A stretch of DNA of 64,000 nucleotides from Cordia subcordata (Eukaryota; Streptophyta; Magnoliopsida; Boraginales; Cordiaceae): contig JAPTOF010000016.1 in NCBI GenBank assembly GCA_028554755.1, forward strand, positions 2,120,501 through 2,184,500. Reading direction: 5' to 3'. Numbering within the stretch: position 1 is the first letter of the stretch; each line of letters opens with the position of its first letter. A program made the translations under genes and the position numbers. The notes beneath the pieces were generated by a model that did no database searches, was not told the DNA's origin, and was given only the letters and a program-made list of their open reading frames with translations. Shown piece after piece: positions 1 to 12,200 of this stretch.

Positions 1-1439
1 TCCGAAATCACAGTCTGTTTGGCCAAATTCCAAGTGGTTGTGTGTGTTTTTGGAGCAAACATAGATGGTTTTGACCTTTAGGAATATGCGAACGTGCAAA
101 GATTGATGGATAAACATTTGTGTTTGTCTTCTTGGATGAGTACGATCACGTGTTTTGCATTATGGAGAAGTGATGAACACTATGTTTTTGTGGCGTGTGG
201 GCCACGAGTGAGAAAAGGAATGATTGCGAAGAACTAGTGGATGCTGCGTTGTGGAGAAGACAAGAAGACTCGTATGTGGTGAGTGTGTGTCTTGGCAAGC
301 AAATTGAGGTCTAGTTCAGCAGAACAGTCGTTTAGGTTCCTTCTGGAGGTAGTGATCACTTGTGGATATAAACTTACAAGGTGATCAGTGGGCACTCATG
401 AAGATGGTAAGCATTCCAACACGGTGTTGAGTTGAGAGCGATATACGTCTCATGGAGGACATAGGTTGGAAGCTTTGTGTGAAGAGTTGGATGAACTCTT
501 TTGGAGAAAGTTGGAACTTTCTCGATGTTGCCATGAGTCAAAGATTTGAGACTAAGATATGCTATTAGGTGATACGATCTCCATCCATAGCTTCTGGAGG
601 CACTTCTCAGTATGGTTGTCTTGTTGATGTGTTGCTTTGCTCGCTTAGAGGATGACAAGCTGGAGGTAGAGAATAATGTGTGGAGAACGAGGTTTCTTGC
701 TATGGTGTTTAGAGAACGAGTCTATGAGATTTTCAATAGAGACATATGGGACCACAAAAGGGACTGAGAATAAAGGAACAGGTAAAGCTAGCAGGCTCAG
801 GAGTTCCGCTAAGTAGCAACTGGAGCAGTTTGTATGACTCGACAATTGGTGGTACACGGTAAGGTGTATCTTGGAGCTAATTTGAACTACGGTGCCATGG
901 AGTAGGTAGAGCTTGCTGCAGAAGCTCAGAGAGTGCTCCAGGAGATGGCAAGAGGTGGTTAAATCAGGTTGACTCAATAGATTGAGACGGGCGAGTCTCA
1001 TAGATATGGCAGTATACTGAATATGAGAGGATGAGTCGAAGGGGTCCTAGTCCTAGTGAGATTTAGTAAGTTGGTACTGCAGACACGGATCTGAGAAAGA
1101 AGTGGAGCGATGAAAGCATTAGTTGTTGAGGATGTTGTAAGTGTTTAGAGGAGTTCCTTAGATCGCTGCGGAGCATTGTAGATGTTAGTTCAATCTTGAG
1201 GTGATTGTGAGAAACCAAAGAGATACCACTGGGGCAAGTTCTAGTAGGTGGCTTGGGACTTGGGAGGTATGGTAATGCATGGCAGCAAGCCTTTCATGGG
1301 ACAGATTTGGCAGCTTAAGCAAGAGGCGTTCGAGGTTACTGATGAAGAGCGAATACAGTCCAATGTGAAGATTTGTTGGAATATGGCCTGTATTCTGAAT
1401 AGGCAGCAAAGATCCTAGTTTTGGCCAAATTAGGAGACC
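1..1439 (+). mobile_element. Internal 3' region of a copia-type retroelement, non-coding
   Basis: This stretch runs directly into the LTR at 1440. I see no protease, integrase, reverse transcriptase or RNase H motif in any frame. The only open frames are short minus-strand ones without family resemblance. It is more G-rich than the flanking DNA. The simplest reading is the non-coding or badly decayed 3' interior of an LTR element whose 5' end lies left of the window. A large non-autonomous derivative (LARD-like) is possible. The assignment rests on adjacency to the LTR, not on homology. Confidence 0.45.
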
Positions 1440-1821
1440 TGTTATATTTGGAGTCTTGCTTTATTTGTTCTCTTACCATATCGCTAGTCTTACCATATTT
1501 GGAGCATTACCATATTCATAGTATTACCATATTTAGTATTTCTTGTACTCTATAAATAAGGGCTTTGCCTATTGTATTAGAGTGAGACAGAGAAACAGAG
1601 AGGTGAGATAGAGAACGAGTGACCTTGAGGGTGAGAAGAGCGTAAGGGGTTAGGGCCCCTAGGCTCGAGCTCTCTCTCTGTTCATTGCATTCGTTCTTAT
1701 CATAGTGAAATTCTCTTGTCTCCCCATGGACGTAGGCCGATAGCCGAACCACGTTAAAAATACTGTGTCCATTATGTTTTATCTTGTTTATCTTTATTCC
1801 AAACACCCCGAATTCCCAACA
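1440..1821 (+). repeat. Copia-type LTR (3' LTR)
   Basis: The segment starts TGTTATATTTGG and ends CCCAACA, so it has the TG...CA termini of an LTR. A TATA box (TATAAATA, 1551-1558) sits about 110 bp in, followed by a GA-rich leader. A block near the end (GACGTAGGCC then CCGAACCACGTT) is typical of plant Ty1/copia LTRs. The promoter half has four copies of TTACCATAT. Length is about 382 bp. The right flank is AAACA, but the matching left target duplication lies outside the window. The 105-codon minus-strand frame over it is incidental. Confidence 0.75.
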
Positions 1822-3200
1822 AAACATATACAAAAAAAGATTTTGACCACATTTTTGATTGAATAGGAATCCCTTCGAATTAGCAGTCTGATTGCATGTG
1901 ATTGAACTATGGTTGTCTAAATCACAAATGACAAGTGTTAATCATCTACCTTGATATGAAGATTAAACACAAAAAAAATGGTTTCTTGATGGTTTTATAT
2001 CGGGTTAGAAAACATAAGCAATGTTTTGAAATTATTTAAAATGTACACGGGGGAAAACTATAACAACTAACGGTCTTAAAGTTTCACATCACAAATATTT
2101 TGAAGTTGTAGTCATAACGATAAATCTAACCAATCTTAATGGAAGAAAATAAGCTAAAGAAGAGGATCACAAAAGGACCAATTTTAGTGGTCATATATGT
2201 TGGCATTACACTAAATAATCTAATTATCCAAGAATGTCGAGTTGGCCTTGGCTCCAGTTGTGAATAGGTTAATACCCAAATTAAAAGATTCTTGGATCAA
2301 ATGATCTATGTGATTGATTTGAAAATCTCCCCTCTGGTAGCACATTCTTGACCACAGTTTTGGCCAAGTCTTGACCTTCCAATGAGTATGCAACTTCCTG
2401 GTTCTTCTTTCCAAGCTCACAATGTAGAGTTCTTTTCTTGCTTCAAATTCGGTCCAAGAACTTATACTACTATGGGTCACAGATTTACCAATTACAAATA
2501 ATCAACTTGCACAGATACTCAAGCGCCACTTGAATAATCACAATTGAAAAGGACGCCACTTGAATAATCACAATTGAAAAGGATCCAAGGCATATAAATT
2601 GAAGAAGAGGTATTGCAATTGAATGATATTTTTATTACTATGCGACAAGATTACAAAAAGCCTGCGATAACAACTCTCTTCGAACACAAAAAATTTTATT
2701 CTGGGAATTGATGTTACCGTGATGCCATACTGTTTTAGCTAATTATGCTAATGCTATGCTAGGCTAAATTATGTGACTAAACTAACTAAGAAGAGCTAAA
2801 TAAGATAATAAGAATTGGCAGTTGTAGAACCCCCTAACTTTTGAGTGTTGCCCTGCTTTTATTCCTTGGATTCTCGAAAAATCTCAATGGATCAGCTTAT
2901 CTAAGAGTCACAACAGTGTTCATGCTTGATTTGGCATCAATTTCCTCCCCGAATTGCTTGGAATTTGTTAGCAAATCTTTCACACGTGTATTCTCACTTG
3001 ACTTGGTCTTTCCCTTCCCATGCCACGTGCATCACACGTGCTCATCTATTTCCTTGGCTACAAGTCAGCCTCATTACTCTTTGGCCCACGCTGTTAGCCT
3101 AGTTTCTTTTATCACCTAGCTGTAATCGGCCTCCTCCTCTTGGCCATCCTAGGCCGCTAAATGTGAATTTTGAGCATAAACAAAGGGTAACAATATCTGA
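1822..3200. other. Intergenic, no recognisable gene
   Basis: I see no gene here. An 86-codon minus-strand frame at 2220-2480 resembles nothing I know. A perfect 30-bp tandem duplication lies at 2524-2583. A 92-codon plus-strand frame at 2841-3119 is also unrecognised. Confidence 0.5.
2524..2583. repeat. Perfect 30-bp tandem duplication
   Basis: The unit begins CGCCACTTGAATAATCAC and occurs twice without mismatch, at 2524-2553 and 2554-2583. Confidence 0.9.
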
Positions 3201-3445
3201 AGTTCATTTGGTGTACGAGCCTATATTAGTTGTATTAACTACATTTCTAAGTGTATGTAACAAATATTAGCTATGTTTTTAAGTGTAACAAACACTAGTT
3301 ACGATTTTAAGTATAGAATTAATTGTTAGTTACACTAAAAATTTTTACACTTATGCCAAACCTAACTAACACTAGGTAATTTTGTTACATTTTTAAATAT
3401 AATTAGGAGACAAAATATATATAATTACTGACTAATTTCTTCTAG
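3201..3445. repeat. Dispersed repeat, copy 1
   Basis: This starts with CATTTGGTGTAC and ends around GACAAAATATATATAATTAC. It is a diverged copy of 10111-10303, sharing the order of motifs over about 200 bp. The second copy is interrupted by a solo LTR, and this copy shows the uninterrupted site. The family is not recognised. Confidence 0.6.
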
Positions 3446-3865
3446 CGATAATATCTATTAACTTATGAAGAATCTCAAATGCTATGTTGAAACAGATTCT
3501 ATACTCTTTTTTGAAGAATCCCAAATGCTTTGTGCTGTACAACCGTTACATGGGAATATTAAAATTGCCAATCTATAATCTTGTTTGGCGTTCCTCTTCC
3601 TTACTTCCAACCGAGGAAACTAGCTAGTGAAAAAAGAAAATTCTTTTCCCAGCCACTAATTTCACCTTAATACCTGCTTTATTTTTCAGGTATAAAATGT
3701 TTTACAGTTGTACACTGCTTTGTGCTAACTTAAACAAAAGTTATTTAGTCGATCGAAATCGAATAAAGTGTGCGGACAAATTCCTTGTGTTGAGCGAACA
3801 AAGCTTTAGATATTTGGCATGATTTATTTTGGTTAGAATCCTCTCATATTAAAGATTCTCTCATT

Positions 3866-4092
3866 AATATGAGAGAATCGTTTTAACTATTTATATCTAT
3901 ATAACAAGGTTTGAATGGTTCATAAAATTAAAAATTGAAAAGATCTGAATGGTTCATAAAATTAAAAATTGAAAAGAAAAAGAGTATTTTTAAAATACAT
4001 TTTCTCTTTAATTATTTACTTTTTTTGAAATATAAATTTAATAAATAACGAGATGCTATTATATGAATATAAATGGTTAAAACGATTCCCTA
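3866..4092. mobile_element. MITE-like inverted-repeat element
   Basis: The inner left arm, GAATCGTTTTAACTATTTAT (about 3875), is the near-perfect reverse complement of the right arm, ATAAATGGTTAAAACGATTC (about 4069-4088). A near-palindrome (ATTCTCTCATTAATATGAGAGAAT region, 3854-3877) abuts the left arm. Inside, a 34-bp unit starting TGAATGGTTCATAAAATTAA is tandemly duplicated from 3912. No coding capacity is seen. The superfamily is uncertain. Confidence 0.55.
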
Positions 4093-4439
4093 GTATCAAC
4101 AGATAGGATCTTAATCTGGCCTACAAACACTAGTGGGGTTTCCTATGCTTATAGCTTGGTAAAGTATGACTAAAAAATGGCAACGAGATCAACAAGAAGA
4201 ATAAATATCCTAATTATAAATTTATATATTCCTATGCCAATATAATCTTTTCGAATGAATCACACGGATATTGACTGTTTCTGGTTTATGATTGGTCATT
4301 TGTAGAAATTAATGGCATGCGAAGTTTAATAGCTTTAAGGCCAAGATTTCCTTAAACAAAAAAGGTAGTCGATGTTGACTGAGAATTATATTCCTGTGAA
4401 GGCCATCTTTTAATGATGCAGACGAGATCAAAGGTGGAC

Positions 4440-4985
4440 ACTGAAATTAGGGATCAACAAGGTTTAGTTAAACTGACTAAATTAATTTAATCTAATTCAA
4501 AAAATTGAGCATTTTTGGTTGTTTTATATGGTTAAAAATTAAGTAGTTAGTTTTAAATTAAATCAATTGGTTTAATTTGGTTTGAAATAAATACATAAAA
4601 CCAAATCAAATCAAATTGAACCATGTTTACTCTAATTTTATATGTATATTAATTAAACTTGTATGAACCAGGTTCACACCTAACTTTATGTGTATATTAG
4701 TTAAACTTATAATATGGATGGTAAACCAAAATTAATCTAATGGTTAATGTTTGTTTTTGGAATTACGGGTAATTTTCTTTTTGTTTGAAGTTTTTTGATA
4801 AAATTTAAGTTTTTTTTAAATAAAGACGAAACTAAACGGAACTAATCTAACTTTAGAGATTTTTTTGGTCTGATTATTTTTTATGAAAAAGACAAATCAG
4901 TTAATTTTTAACAAAAATCAACTAGTCTAATTTAGTTTAAAATATGTTTAAAATTAAATCAAATTTAAACCATGTTCACTCTAAA
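4440..4985. repeat. AT-rich low-complexity repeat with recurring AACCATGTT(T/C)ACTCTAA
   Basis: This stretch alternates A-rich and T-rich blocks built from TTGGTTTAATTTGG-type motifs. The phrase AACCATGTT(T/C)ACTCTAA occurs near 4619 and 4969. It resembles the decayed AACCGG/TTGGTT elements at 13851-14627 and 58480-59057. No gene is seen. Confidence 0.4.
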
Positions 4986-7170
4986 TGAAACAAACATGCA
5001 AGCTCGACAGGAGGCCTCTAACACACACCACACACACCGTCATGATTACGAATTTGTGATCCACCACCGAGTCGAAGGTCGACATTTGGACGATTGTCAA
5101 CGTGGAAAGAACCCTGTGAGAATTTTTATTTATTTTTCCAACTCTTGGGTATCCCGTTGCTGCATCTCTCTGACTTCTAAAGGACCTACAATTTGAAGAA
5201 GTAAATCCCACAAAATATGTGTTAAGTTTAATAAATAAATAAGTTAATATTTTTTTTATAAATTTAAACTTTAGATAAAATGTAAATTTAATTGGTATTA
5301 GAGTTTAAAAATCAAACTGTCTCAACACTTCCACTTATTTAAAAATGTAAAAATTATCAACGTGCAAGGCTACGCGTGAAGGAGCGCATTAAATATAATA
5401 AATAAATTAATTAATATTCATTTTATAAATTTAATTTTAAATAAAGTAGTAACTCAATAATATAATATAAAATGACATATAGAATGATCAACTCTCCGAG
5501 AGTTATTACCTTTCGTGGAAGAGTTTTCTTGGAGTTGTTCAGACTAAAGCTTTCAGCTAACTACTCATCATTATTTGTGTTAAACGCGACAATCGAATTA
5601 AATTTCTAATGCAACACGGAGTTAAGCATTTTGATTTGTACCTCTATGACTTGGTTTAAGGTAGTTCTTTTGCAGGCAAGGATCGAAAAAATTAATTGCA
5701 ACTCTTGTGGTAGGAATCAGGTTTCATCTGGAAAATCATTTAATCAATGAGAAAGTTTTGAGATCCTTGTACAGTGAACTTGAACAGTATTATTTGGATA
5801 GAAAAGTTGGCGTGTAACTTAGAACTGTTACTACACCACTTAAAACTTGAACTTTGATAAACTACTTGCAAGGATGAGTTGTCACATGAAGAATACCATT
5901 TGGACGGACGAGATGTAGCTTGGATGAATGGATTGGATGTGTGACCAAAACACTTGAACTTTGATAGGCTACTTATAGGGATAGTTCACCATGTAAATTG
6001 CACCACTAGGAAGAATGAGATGCAGCTTGAATGGAAACTGGTCATGTGACTCAGAGCTTAGACGGATGAATTGGATGTGTGACTAGAACTATTCCTATGC
6101 CATTTAAAACTTGAACTTTGATGGTTGCTTGCAAGTATCGGTCACCATATAAAGAACACCACTTAGACAGACGAATGAGGTGTAGCTGGGATGAATAAAT
6201 TGGCCATGTGACCCGAAACTATTCCTAAACATATGAGATGCATCTTTGATAGGCTACTTGCAGGAGTGTATCACTATATTGAGCATAAGCAAAAGCTGGA
6301 CTAAAGGTAACTTTGATAACATGTTAAGAATAACTGAGATTTTAATTTATCTAAAAAATTAATTGATCAATAAAAAGAGTGGCTTAAAACCTCATATGGT
6401 GCATTTAAATTTTGAGATTTTCCAATATAGTACATGTAATTGTAACACTTGTATTGCATCCAAGAGATGAAAATCCACCACATGCTTCTTATTTTCTTTT
6501 TTACTTGAGAGGCATAATAGATTATGTTGATACTAGTCCAGACTCCAGAGGTGACTTATCTTTCTCCATTAAAAAATAAGCAGGGCATGGAATTTGATCC
6601 ATGATGTGACATCTAAGACGGTGCCCATCATATTAGAGGCATTCCCAGGTTGTAGAGAGTTTCCATTTCATGGAACTCCTTCTCCAATTGCAAAAGTCTA
6701 TTCCAACTTAATCTCTTTCACAACTTTAAACAAATCACTGATAACCGAAGCGTGACACATATTATGGACTTAGCATTAAGCAGAAAAAAGAAAAAGAGAA
6801 AATATTCACTGAACAAGCCCCCTCATAAGTTAAGTGGAGAAGCATTCTCTTTATTAAAAAAAAAAAAAAAGGAAAAAACCCCCATTTAAATGAATCATGG
6901 AGCAGACCAAAGTCTTTCTCAATCTACTAAACAAAACCAAGAACCCAAAAAGCAACTTATTCTACAACAACTTCATTGAGTGGCTGTGACAAAGCTCTTG
7001 AAATGGAATGAGTACAGAAGTTTCATCTGACCAAATATGGAAATATTCCCATGCTCACTCCTTTTTATCACAAATTAATATCTTGAAAACACCACCATGC
7101 ATGTGCACCAATTTTTCACTAAGTTGTCGTTTATGACCAACATGGGAATGTGTGGGACCTCAGCAATCGT
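4986..7170. other. Intergenic; degenerate tandem repeats at 5800-6300
   Basis: No gene was recognised. Between about 5800 and 6300 a phrase starting CTTGAACTTTGAT recurs at 5846, 5953 and 6110, with a weaker copy near 6240. Each is followed by a variant of CTACTTGCAGGGAT...TCACCAT. Spacing is irregular (107 and 157 bp), so this is an old, indel-ridden tandem array. A poly-A run lies at about 6856-6871. Confidence 0.5.
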
Positions 7171-7171
7171 C

Positions 7172-7178
7172 TTAAATA
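7172..7178 (+). promoter_or_regulatory. TATA-like element of the secreted-peptide gene
   Basis: TTAAATA lies about 130 bp upstream of the ATG at 7305. That suits a leader of roughly 100 nt. It is the best TATA-like site in the proximal promoter. Assignment is by position only. Confidence 0.45.
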
Positions 7179-7304
7179 GCCGCCTCAGCCCCTGCAAGCA
7201 TCATCAGTTGAGTTTTCAGTTCTGCAAGTTAATGTTGTATTCAATCTAGCTATATCACTTGCAGCTTTAGCTCACAAAAGTCTCTTGATATCAATATAAT
7301 TCCC

Positions 7305-7550
7305 ATGGCTTCAGCTTATAAGCTCCTTATGCTGGCCTTGCATATTGTTCTCTTGGTGCTGCAGCTGCACTTTACCTCCACAGCAGCAGCAAGGCCTGTA
7401 CTTCAAAGTTTGAACAAACCAAAAGCTCCGTCAACATATGGTGTCGCATTCAATCGTTACAAGAAGACGGAAGCAGACGCGTTCAGGCCAACGATTTCCA
7501 AGTCGCCTAGCCCTGGCATGGGGCATGAAGGTCCACCAGGTGCACCATGA
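7305..7550 (+). CDS. Secreted signalling-peptide precursor, CEP/PIP-like
   Basis: This is an intact 81-residue single-exon frame. Residues 1-29 form a classic signal peptide: a hydrophobic core around 7-22, then small residues STAAA before Arg30. The middle is variable and basic. The C-terminus carries AFRPT (59-63) and SPSPGMGH (67-74), followed by a short EGPPGAP tail. C-terminally encoded peptides (CEPs) have xFRPTxPGxSPGxGH, so FRPT and SPGxGH match. The central PG is replaced by SK and there is one extra residue. The SPSPGxGH block also recalls PIP/PIP-like peptides. I expect export through the secretory pathway, processing to a peptide of about 15 residues with proline hydroxylation, and perception by an LRR receptor kinase. 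CEP versus PIP-like is unresolved. No paralogue is seen in the window. Confidence 0.8.
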   Translation: MASAYKLLMLALHIVLLVLQLHFTSTAAARPVLQSLNKPKAPSTYGVAFNRYKKTEADAFRPTISKSPSPGMGHEGPPGAP

Positions 7551-7760
7551 TTTTGGAGTGGCATGATCAACATCAGCAATGTTCATCAGAAAATATTTTC
7601 CATTTTCTTTAGTTTGCTGCTTTGTGAGATGTGTTTACTGATTGCAATGGCTCAATAATGCGTCTGCAGTGAGAGAATAGGTCTAAAGTCTTTTAGAATC
7701 AATCGGTTTTCACTTAATACTACTGCATCTTGGTATTGCATGCATGTATGCATGCATGAA
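7551..7760 (+). other. Probable 3' UTR of the peptide gene, with RY repeat
   Basis: The stretch after the stop has a near-upstream polyadenylation-like AATAAT at about 7654. It ends in a CATGCATG-rich run (7739-7758), the RY motif read by B3-domain factors. A downstream RY run may be coincidental. Confidence 0.35.
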
Positions 7761-10110
7761 ACGGTTAATTTCTGTCCTTTTTCGCTTCTTGTGAAGTGGA
7801 TTTGTTAATGGGTATATTCTGCCAAGAAATTTAGTTGGATTTTCTTTTCTTTTTTTTCCTTTGAGTTAAAATATTTTTAAATTATACTAGACTTGACACC
7901 AATTCTTATCGGGTCAGTGATAAAAAAAAAAAGCCCTTCCAAAAAATGTGTTTTTTAAAATCAAACTTATGTTCTCTTCTTTGTCGAAATAAAGTCACTA
8001 CCAACTCAACTAATAATATGTTAATGATATTTTTCCAAAGATGATGGAGACATTTTTCTGATTCTCCTCTGACCTCGGATTGACTTCCAGTTCTTGCAGG
8101 ACCACTTCTTAACATCACTTTCAGATCAGTTAACAAATTAATTAAGCCATCTAAAGTTATCTAGATAATGTTGTTTGGTCTTTCTATCCTATAATAGCCA
8201 GTTAAGTTAAACTAGATTAGTACCTGGCTACCATACACAAGAGAAATATGTATTTTTATATTTTTATTTATTATTGATTGATGATTAATTATTACCAGTT
8301 AGCAAATAAATTATAAATATATTTTGTAGGTTTAGTATTTAGCAAGTTTCTAACGTTATTTACATTTTTTGTAAAATCAAATAATATTGTAAACAAAAAT
8401 CATGAAAGAAATAAATGAAAATAGTTCCATCACTAATTAGCATCTTTAGATTAGTGGATTGGAAAATTAACTTTTATGTTGATAGAAGGGATGGACTCAA
8501 TGTCCTTTTAGAGGGAATAAACCAATGAAATCATGACATATGGCATCAAGTAAAAAGAAATGGACTCTACTTTATAATACTTGGCAAAAAATTATTGCTC
8601 AATTGTGAGAGGAAAATTTAGATTAAAAAATAACTTTATTTGACCAAAATAATGCTCAATTTATCAAAAAATAATTTTGCACAAGTAGTACTCTAGATTA
8701 GTATCAATTAGTTGATCAAAAAATTATGCTTAATTATAATTTAACTTTTTTGTAGGAAATTATTTTTACTTGACTACAAAATTGCCCAGTTTAGATTAAG
8801 AAACAATTTTGTACATGCATGACTCTAAATTACTATTAATTACTTAACCAAACAAATAATGCTCAATTACTATATGGTGAGAATTGAGGGGCAAAAAATT
8901 AAAGAGAGAAGAATTCATGAAATGAGATGTGATATTATTAAATATGATATGTACTCTACTCTATATAATACAAATATAAATAAATTAATTCAATTGTAGC
9001 TGGACGTATAGTTATGAGACCCAGATATTAATGGCACTTCCAAAGGTTTGAAGTTGTTATGTTCATCAAATTATAAGTTATAGAGAATATCATGAATTTA
9101 TCCTGAATAACGCACTCTAATACATACTTAAAATCAATCAAATACTAGTAATATATAAGTTTGAATTTAAAATATTTGGCCAGTACATGTTAGCTATAAA
9201 ACTACTTGGCCTTACTTTAATGGCAATGGTTTAGAGTTTCCATGTTTGTAGATGTCATTTAAGAGTGTGTTTTTATTTTATTTTATTTTTGTTTATCTTA
9301 TTTTTTAAGTTAGTGCATAGTCTTCTCCACCTTTACATTAAAGGAAAAATTCAGATATAGATAAGCTCATTCTTTGTCAATAATCTGATCATGATAATCA
9401 AAATCTTTGGTTACTAAATCTATTAGTAAAAAAATTGCATAGGTGGCCCCAAGTACTTGACCAAACCTTTGGGCTATATCCATGGACCGCACCACGCATT
9501 GGTGGCCCCAAGTACTTGATCTCACTGAATTTTTTGAAAACAAAAATGTAAGTTAAGCACTTGAGCTCGTTAAAAAAAATTCAAACGCTCATTATTTATA
9601 ACTTGCAAGAAATGATATAATTTATTCAAATATGAATAATATGTTTGTATTTCAAAAAGAAAACTGTGTAAAGGTGCAAAATTACAAATTTATATCATTA
9701 TAGAATTGAGTTGTTTTTATAATGTGTTACATTTACAACTTTAAGAAGACTTAGCAGTTGTTTAATTTGTCGAATTGTTCGTTACCCCCTTATGAGTTTT
9801 CTTTGTTGAAGTTGGGGAATATGGCTAAGACTATGTTTGGCATCAACATTGTGCATGGGGATAACACCTATTGCATGACCCATAGCTACTTCAATTACTT
9901 GAAATCACTACAAGATCTGAAGCCAAGAGTTACTTTAAAGTAAATATAAGAAAGTAAAACAATATTTTTTTTTAATTATGGTTTTAAGCATAAAAATATT
10001 TATTACATTTTGAACTGTAATAATGATATTGGAGTTTTTATTTAATTTTTTTAGAATAACGAAAATTTGAAAAATGCATTTATTATATCTCAAAATGAAA
10101 CAAAATTTGA
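7761..10110. other. AT-rich intergenic DNA, probable decayed transposons
   Basis: No gene was recognised. At 8560-8900 phrases such as ATAATGCTCAATT and the approximate motif AATTTTG(C/T)ACA recur two to four times. The phrase GGTGGCCCCAAGTACTTGA is repeated near 9441 and 9502. A 61-codon plus-strand frame at 9758-9943 resembles nothing I know. Base composition and repeats suggest old transposon remains. Confidence 0.45.
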
Positions 10111-10303
10111 ATTTCATTTGGTGTACGCACTTTTATTAGTTATATTACCTATATTTACCAATATAACAAATATTAACTACGCTTACAAGTGCACCATCAA
10201 GTTTTACTTACATTAAAATTCTTTATGCTTGGGCCAAACATAATAACTTGTTAATTTTATTACACCACTAATTAAAAGACAAAATATATATAATTATTGA
10301 CTT
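10111..10303. repeat. Dispersed repeat, copy 2 (left part), split by a solo LTR
   Basis: This matches 3201-3445 in motif order, from CATTTGGTGTAC to GACAAAATATATATAATTA. It stops at TTGACTT, where the LTR at 10304 begins. TTGACTT recurs just right of the LTR. Confidence 0.6.
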
Positions 10304-11628
10304 TGTTAGCTAAATATTCATTATTGATTTTGATAATGAAAATATATATGCATTATTTGACTAAATAGATTCTTGTGAAAATGAAATACTATTTAGTTGA
10401 AACTTTGAAAGATTGAAGAAAATGTGTAAAAAGTATTATTTGAAGAAAGAGAGGGTGAAAAGGCATAAGGAGGAGAAGAGAAGTCATAAGGGGTAACGAA
10501 TATTATTTTCCTTTTTACTTTTTTTGTGAAATGCCTATATATTGTGTGGACTTGGCTCAAACTCTCTTTTTCTTGTTCAAAGCAAAATTTTCAAGTCTTG
10601 CACATTTGATATAACATTTGTACAAATGTATTTGAATGCACACATAGAGGTAAAATGAGTTTTTGAGGTATTTCAAATCACAACATATGTTTACAAATTA
10701 TTACAAAATGATTTGGAGTTGTGAAAATGGCACTTAAATGATTTTTGCAAAACTCTGGCTTTACTTCACATTCTGGAGTGGCTGGCCCCCCAGCCGGTCG
10801 ACCAGCTGACATGGGTGGGTCGCCCGGCCAAAACAAAAAGGTGAAGAAAAAGCTGGACCCCATAGCTGGTCGACCGTCTAAGGCGTCCGGCCTAATCAGA
10901 GAAGGAAAAGGGATAGCCGGTCGACCGGCTGAACGGGTGCTATAATAAATGCACTAGCCATTTATTACCGTTTTGACTGAAATCTTCATTTCTTCTTCAC
11001 CTACCAAATCCCTAACCCCCAAAATCTCTTTAAAATACTCATTTAATACACATTCAAATCAATAAATTAAAGTGGCTAAATTGTTTATCATCATACAATA
11101 CATCTTTGAGTCATTCTTGCAATATATTTGAGCTTTCAAGAGCTTATTCATCTTCTTCTTGAAGAAAATTTCATATTCAATCTTTTCTTAATTCTTGAGT
11201 ATATACACACTTTGAGAGCTATAAACTTTGTGAGATTTATTCTTTAAAGCTTGTAAAGTGTGGTGAAATCCTAAAGAGTGAATCTCTTGGGTTATTTGAA
11301 GTTGGGCTTCAAAGGGATTGTAAGAACTTGGTTTGTGCTTCACCAAGATTTGAAGAAGTATCTTAGTGGAGATTTTTGAAGTCCTAAGGGGAGCATTCTT
11401 GGGCGGTGGACGTAGGCTTAGACGAACCACCTTAAATTGTTTTTTTCCTCTCCTTATACTTCCATTTTTATACTTGCTTATTTTGCTTACATTGTGTTTG
11501 ATATATTGATTGTTAGAAGTTGCAAATTTTCTGAGAATTTTTTAAAAATAAAAATTAGTATTTATATCTTAACTCACCTCCCTTCTTATGATATTTGCAC
11601 CCACAGACTTGATTTTTCATAATAAACA
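10304..11628 (+). mobile_element. Solo LTR of a copia element, about 1.3 kb
   Basis: The segment starts TGTTAGCTAAATATTC and ends CATAATAAACA. It has a promoter-like CTATATATTG (about 10534-10543). Near the 3' end GGACGTAGGC...GACGAACCACC matches the conserved block of plant copia LTRs. TTGACTT flanks it on both sides (10297-10303 and 11630-11636, one base off the terminus on the right). The uninterrupted relative at 3201-3445 supports insertion here. No internal region or second LTR is present, so recombination left a solo LTR. The centre (10790-10930) is unusually GC-rich and holds three GGTCGACC palindromes. The small frames within it are incidental. Confidence 0.75.
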
Positions 11629-11971
11629 GTTGACTTTCTGAATCTACCATTAATGGGATTCTAGAATGGCTTGATCGATACACTCTTAAAGGGATTCAAC
11701 GGGGAAGTTACTTGTTTAATTGCGGACATCCATTTGCGTGATAAGATGGTTTGGAAGGCTAACTTTTTCCCTTTTATTTATTTTTTATTCTCCAACTTCA
11801 ACTTAACCGCCTATTCTTTATGAAATTTAGCCGTAACCACACAATTTATTAACATTTAAAAAAAAATAATTTTAAACATTTGAATTACTCTCTAAACCTT
11901 GAAAGGCTAACTTGAATGGCATGTTTGCGGTAAACTTCAACTTGGGAGTATATTAAGGAGAAGGAGAGGGA
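11629..11971. other. Intergenic, nothing recognised
   Basis: This has mixed composition and no frame over 60 codons with recognisable content. The stretch next to the LINE remnant may be further decayed LINE sequence. Confidence 0.35.
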
Positions 11972-12200
11972 ATGGTAGACATTTGGTACGGCGCAAGACT
12001 ACAATTCCTAAGAATAGTTTCGTTATTAATTAGTTGCCAAGCAATCCAAAACCGTTTAGCAACCAAGGACCAATTGCTTTCTTGGGAATCATTGCTGAGT
12101 ACTCCTGTGTGCTATGTAAGATTGCTGCAAAAGATGTTAATCATGTCTTCTTTAATTGTGAACTTTGTAGAAGACTAGGGATGTTATATACCTTAATCCT
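11972..12200 (+). pseudogene. LINE remnant: zinc-binding domain after reverse transcriptase (zf-RVT)
   Basis: Two overlapping frames, split by a frameshift near 12098, together read like the zf-RVT module at the C-terminus of plant L1-type LINE reverse transcriptases. The first frame carries QNRLATKDQLLSW. The second carries GIIAEYSCVLC, then HVFFNCELC. The CxxC...HxFFxC spacing is the family hallmark. No polymerase domain remains nearby. This is a 5'-truncated, frameshifted, dead insertion. Confidence 0.65.

Noticed and set aside
1516..1833. 105-codon minus-strand frame
   Set aside because: It lies across the copia LTR in antisense and has no family resemblance.
5800..6300. CRISPR-like or satellite array
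   Set aside because: The repeats are degenerate with irregular 107-157 bp spacing in plant nuclear DNA. This is old tandem-repeat debris.
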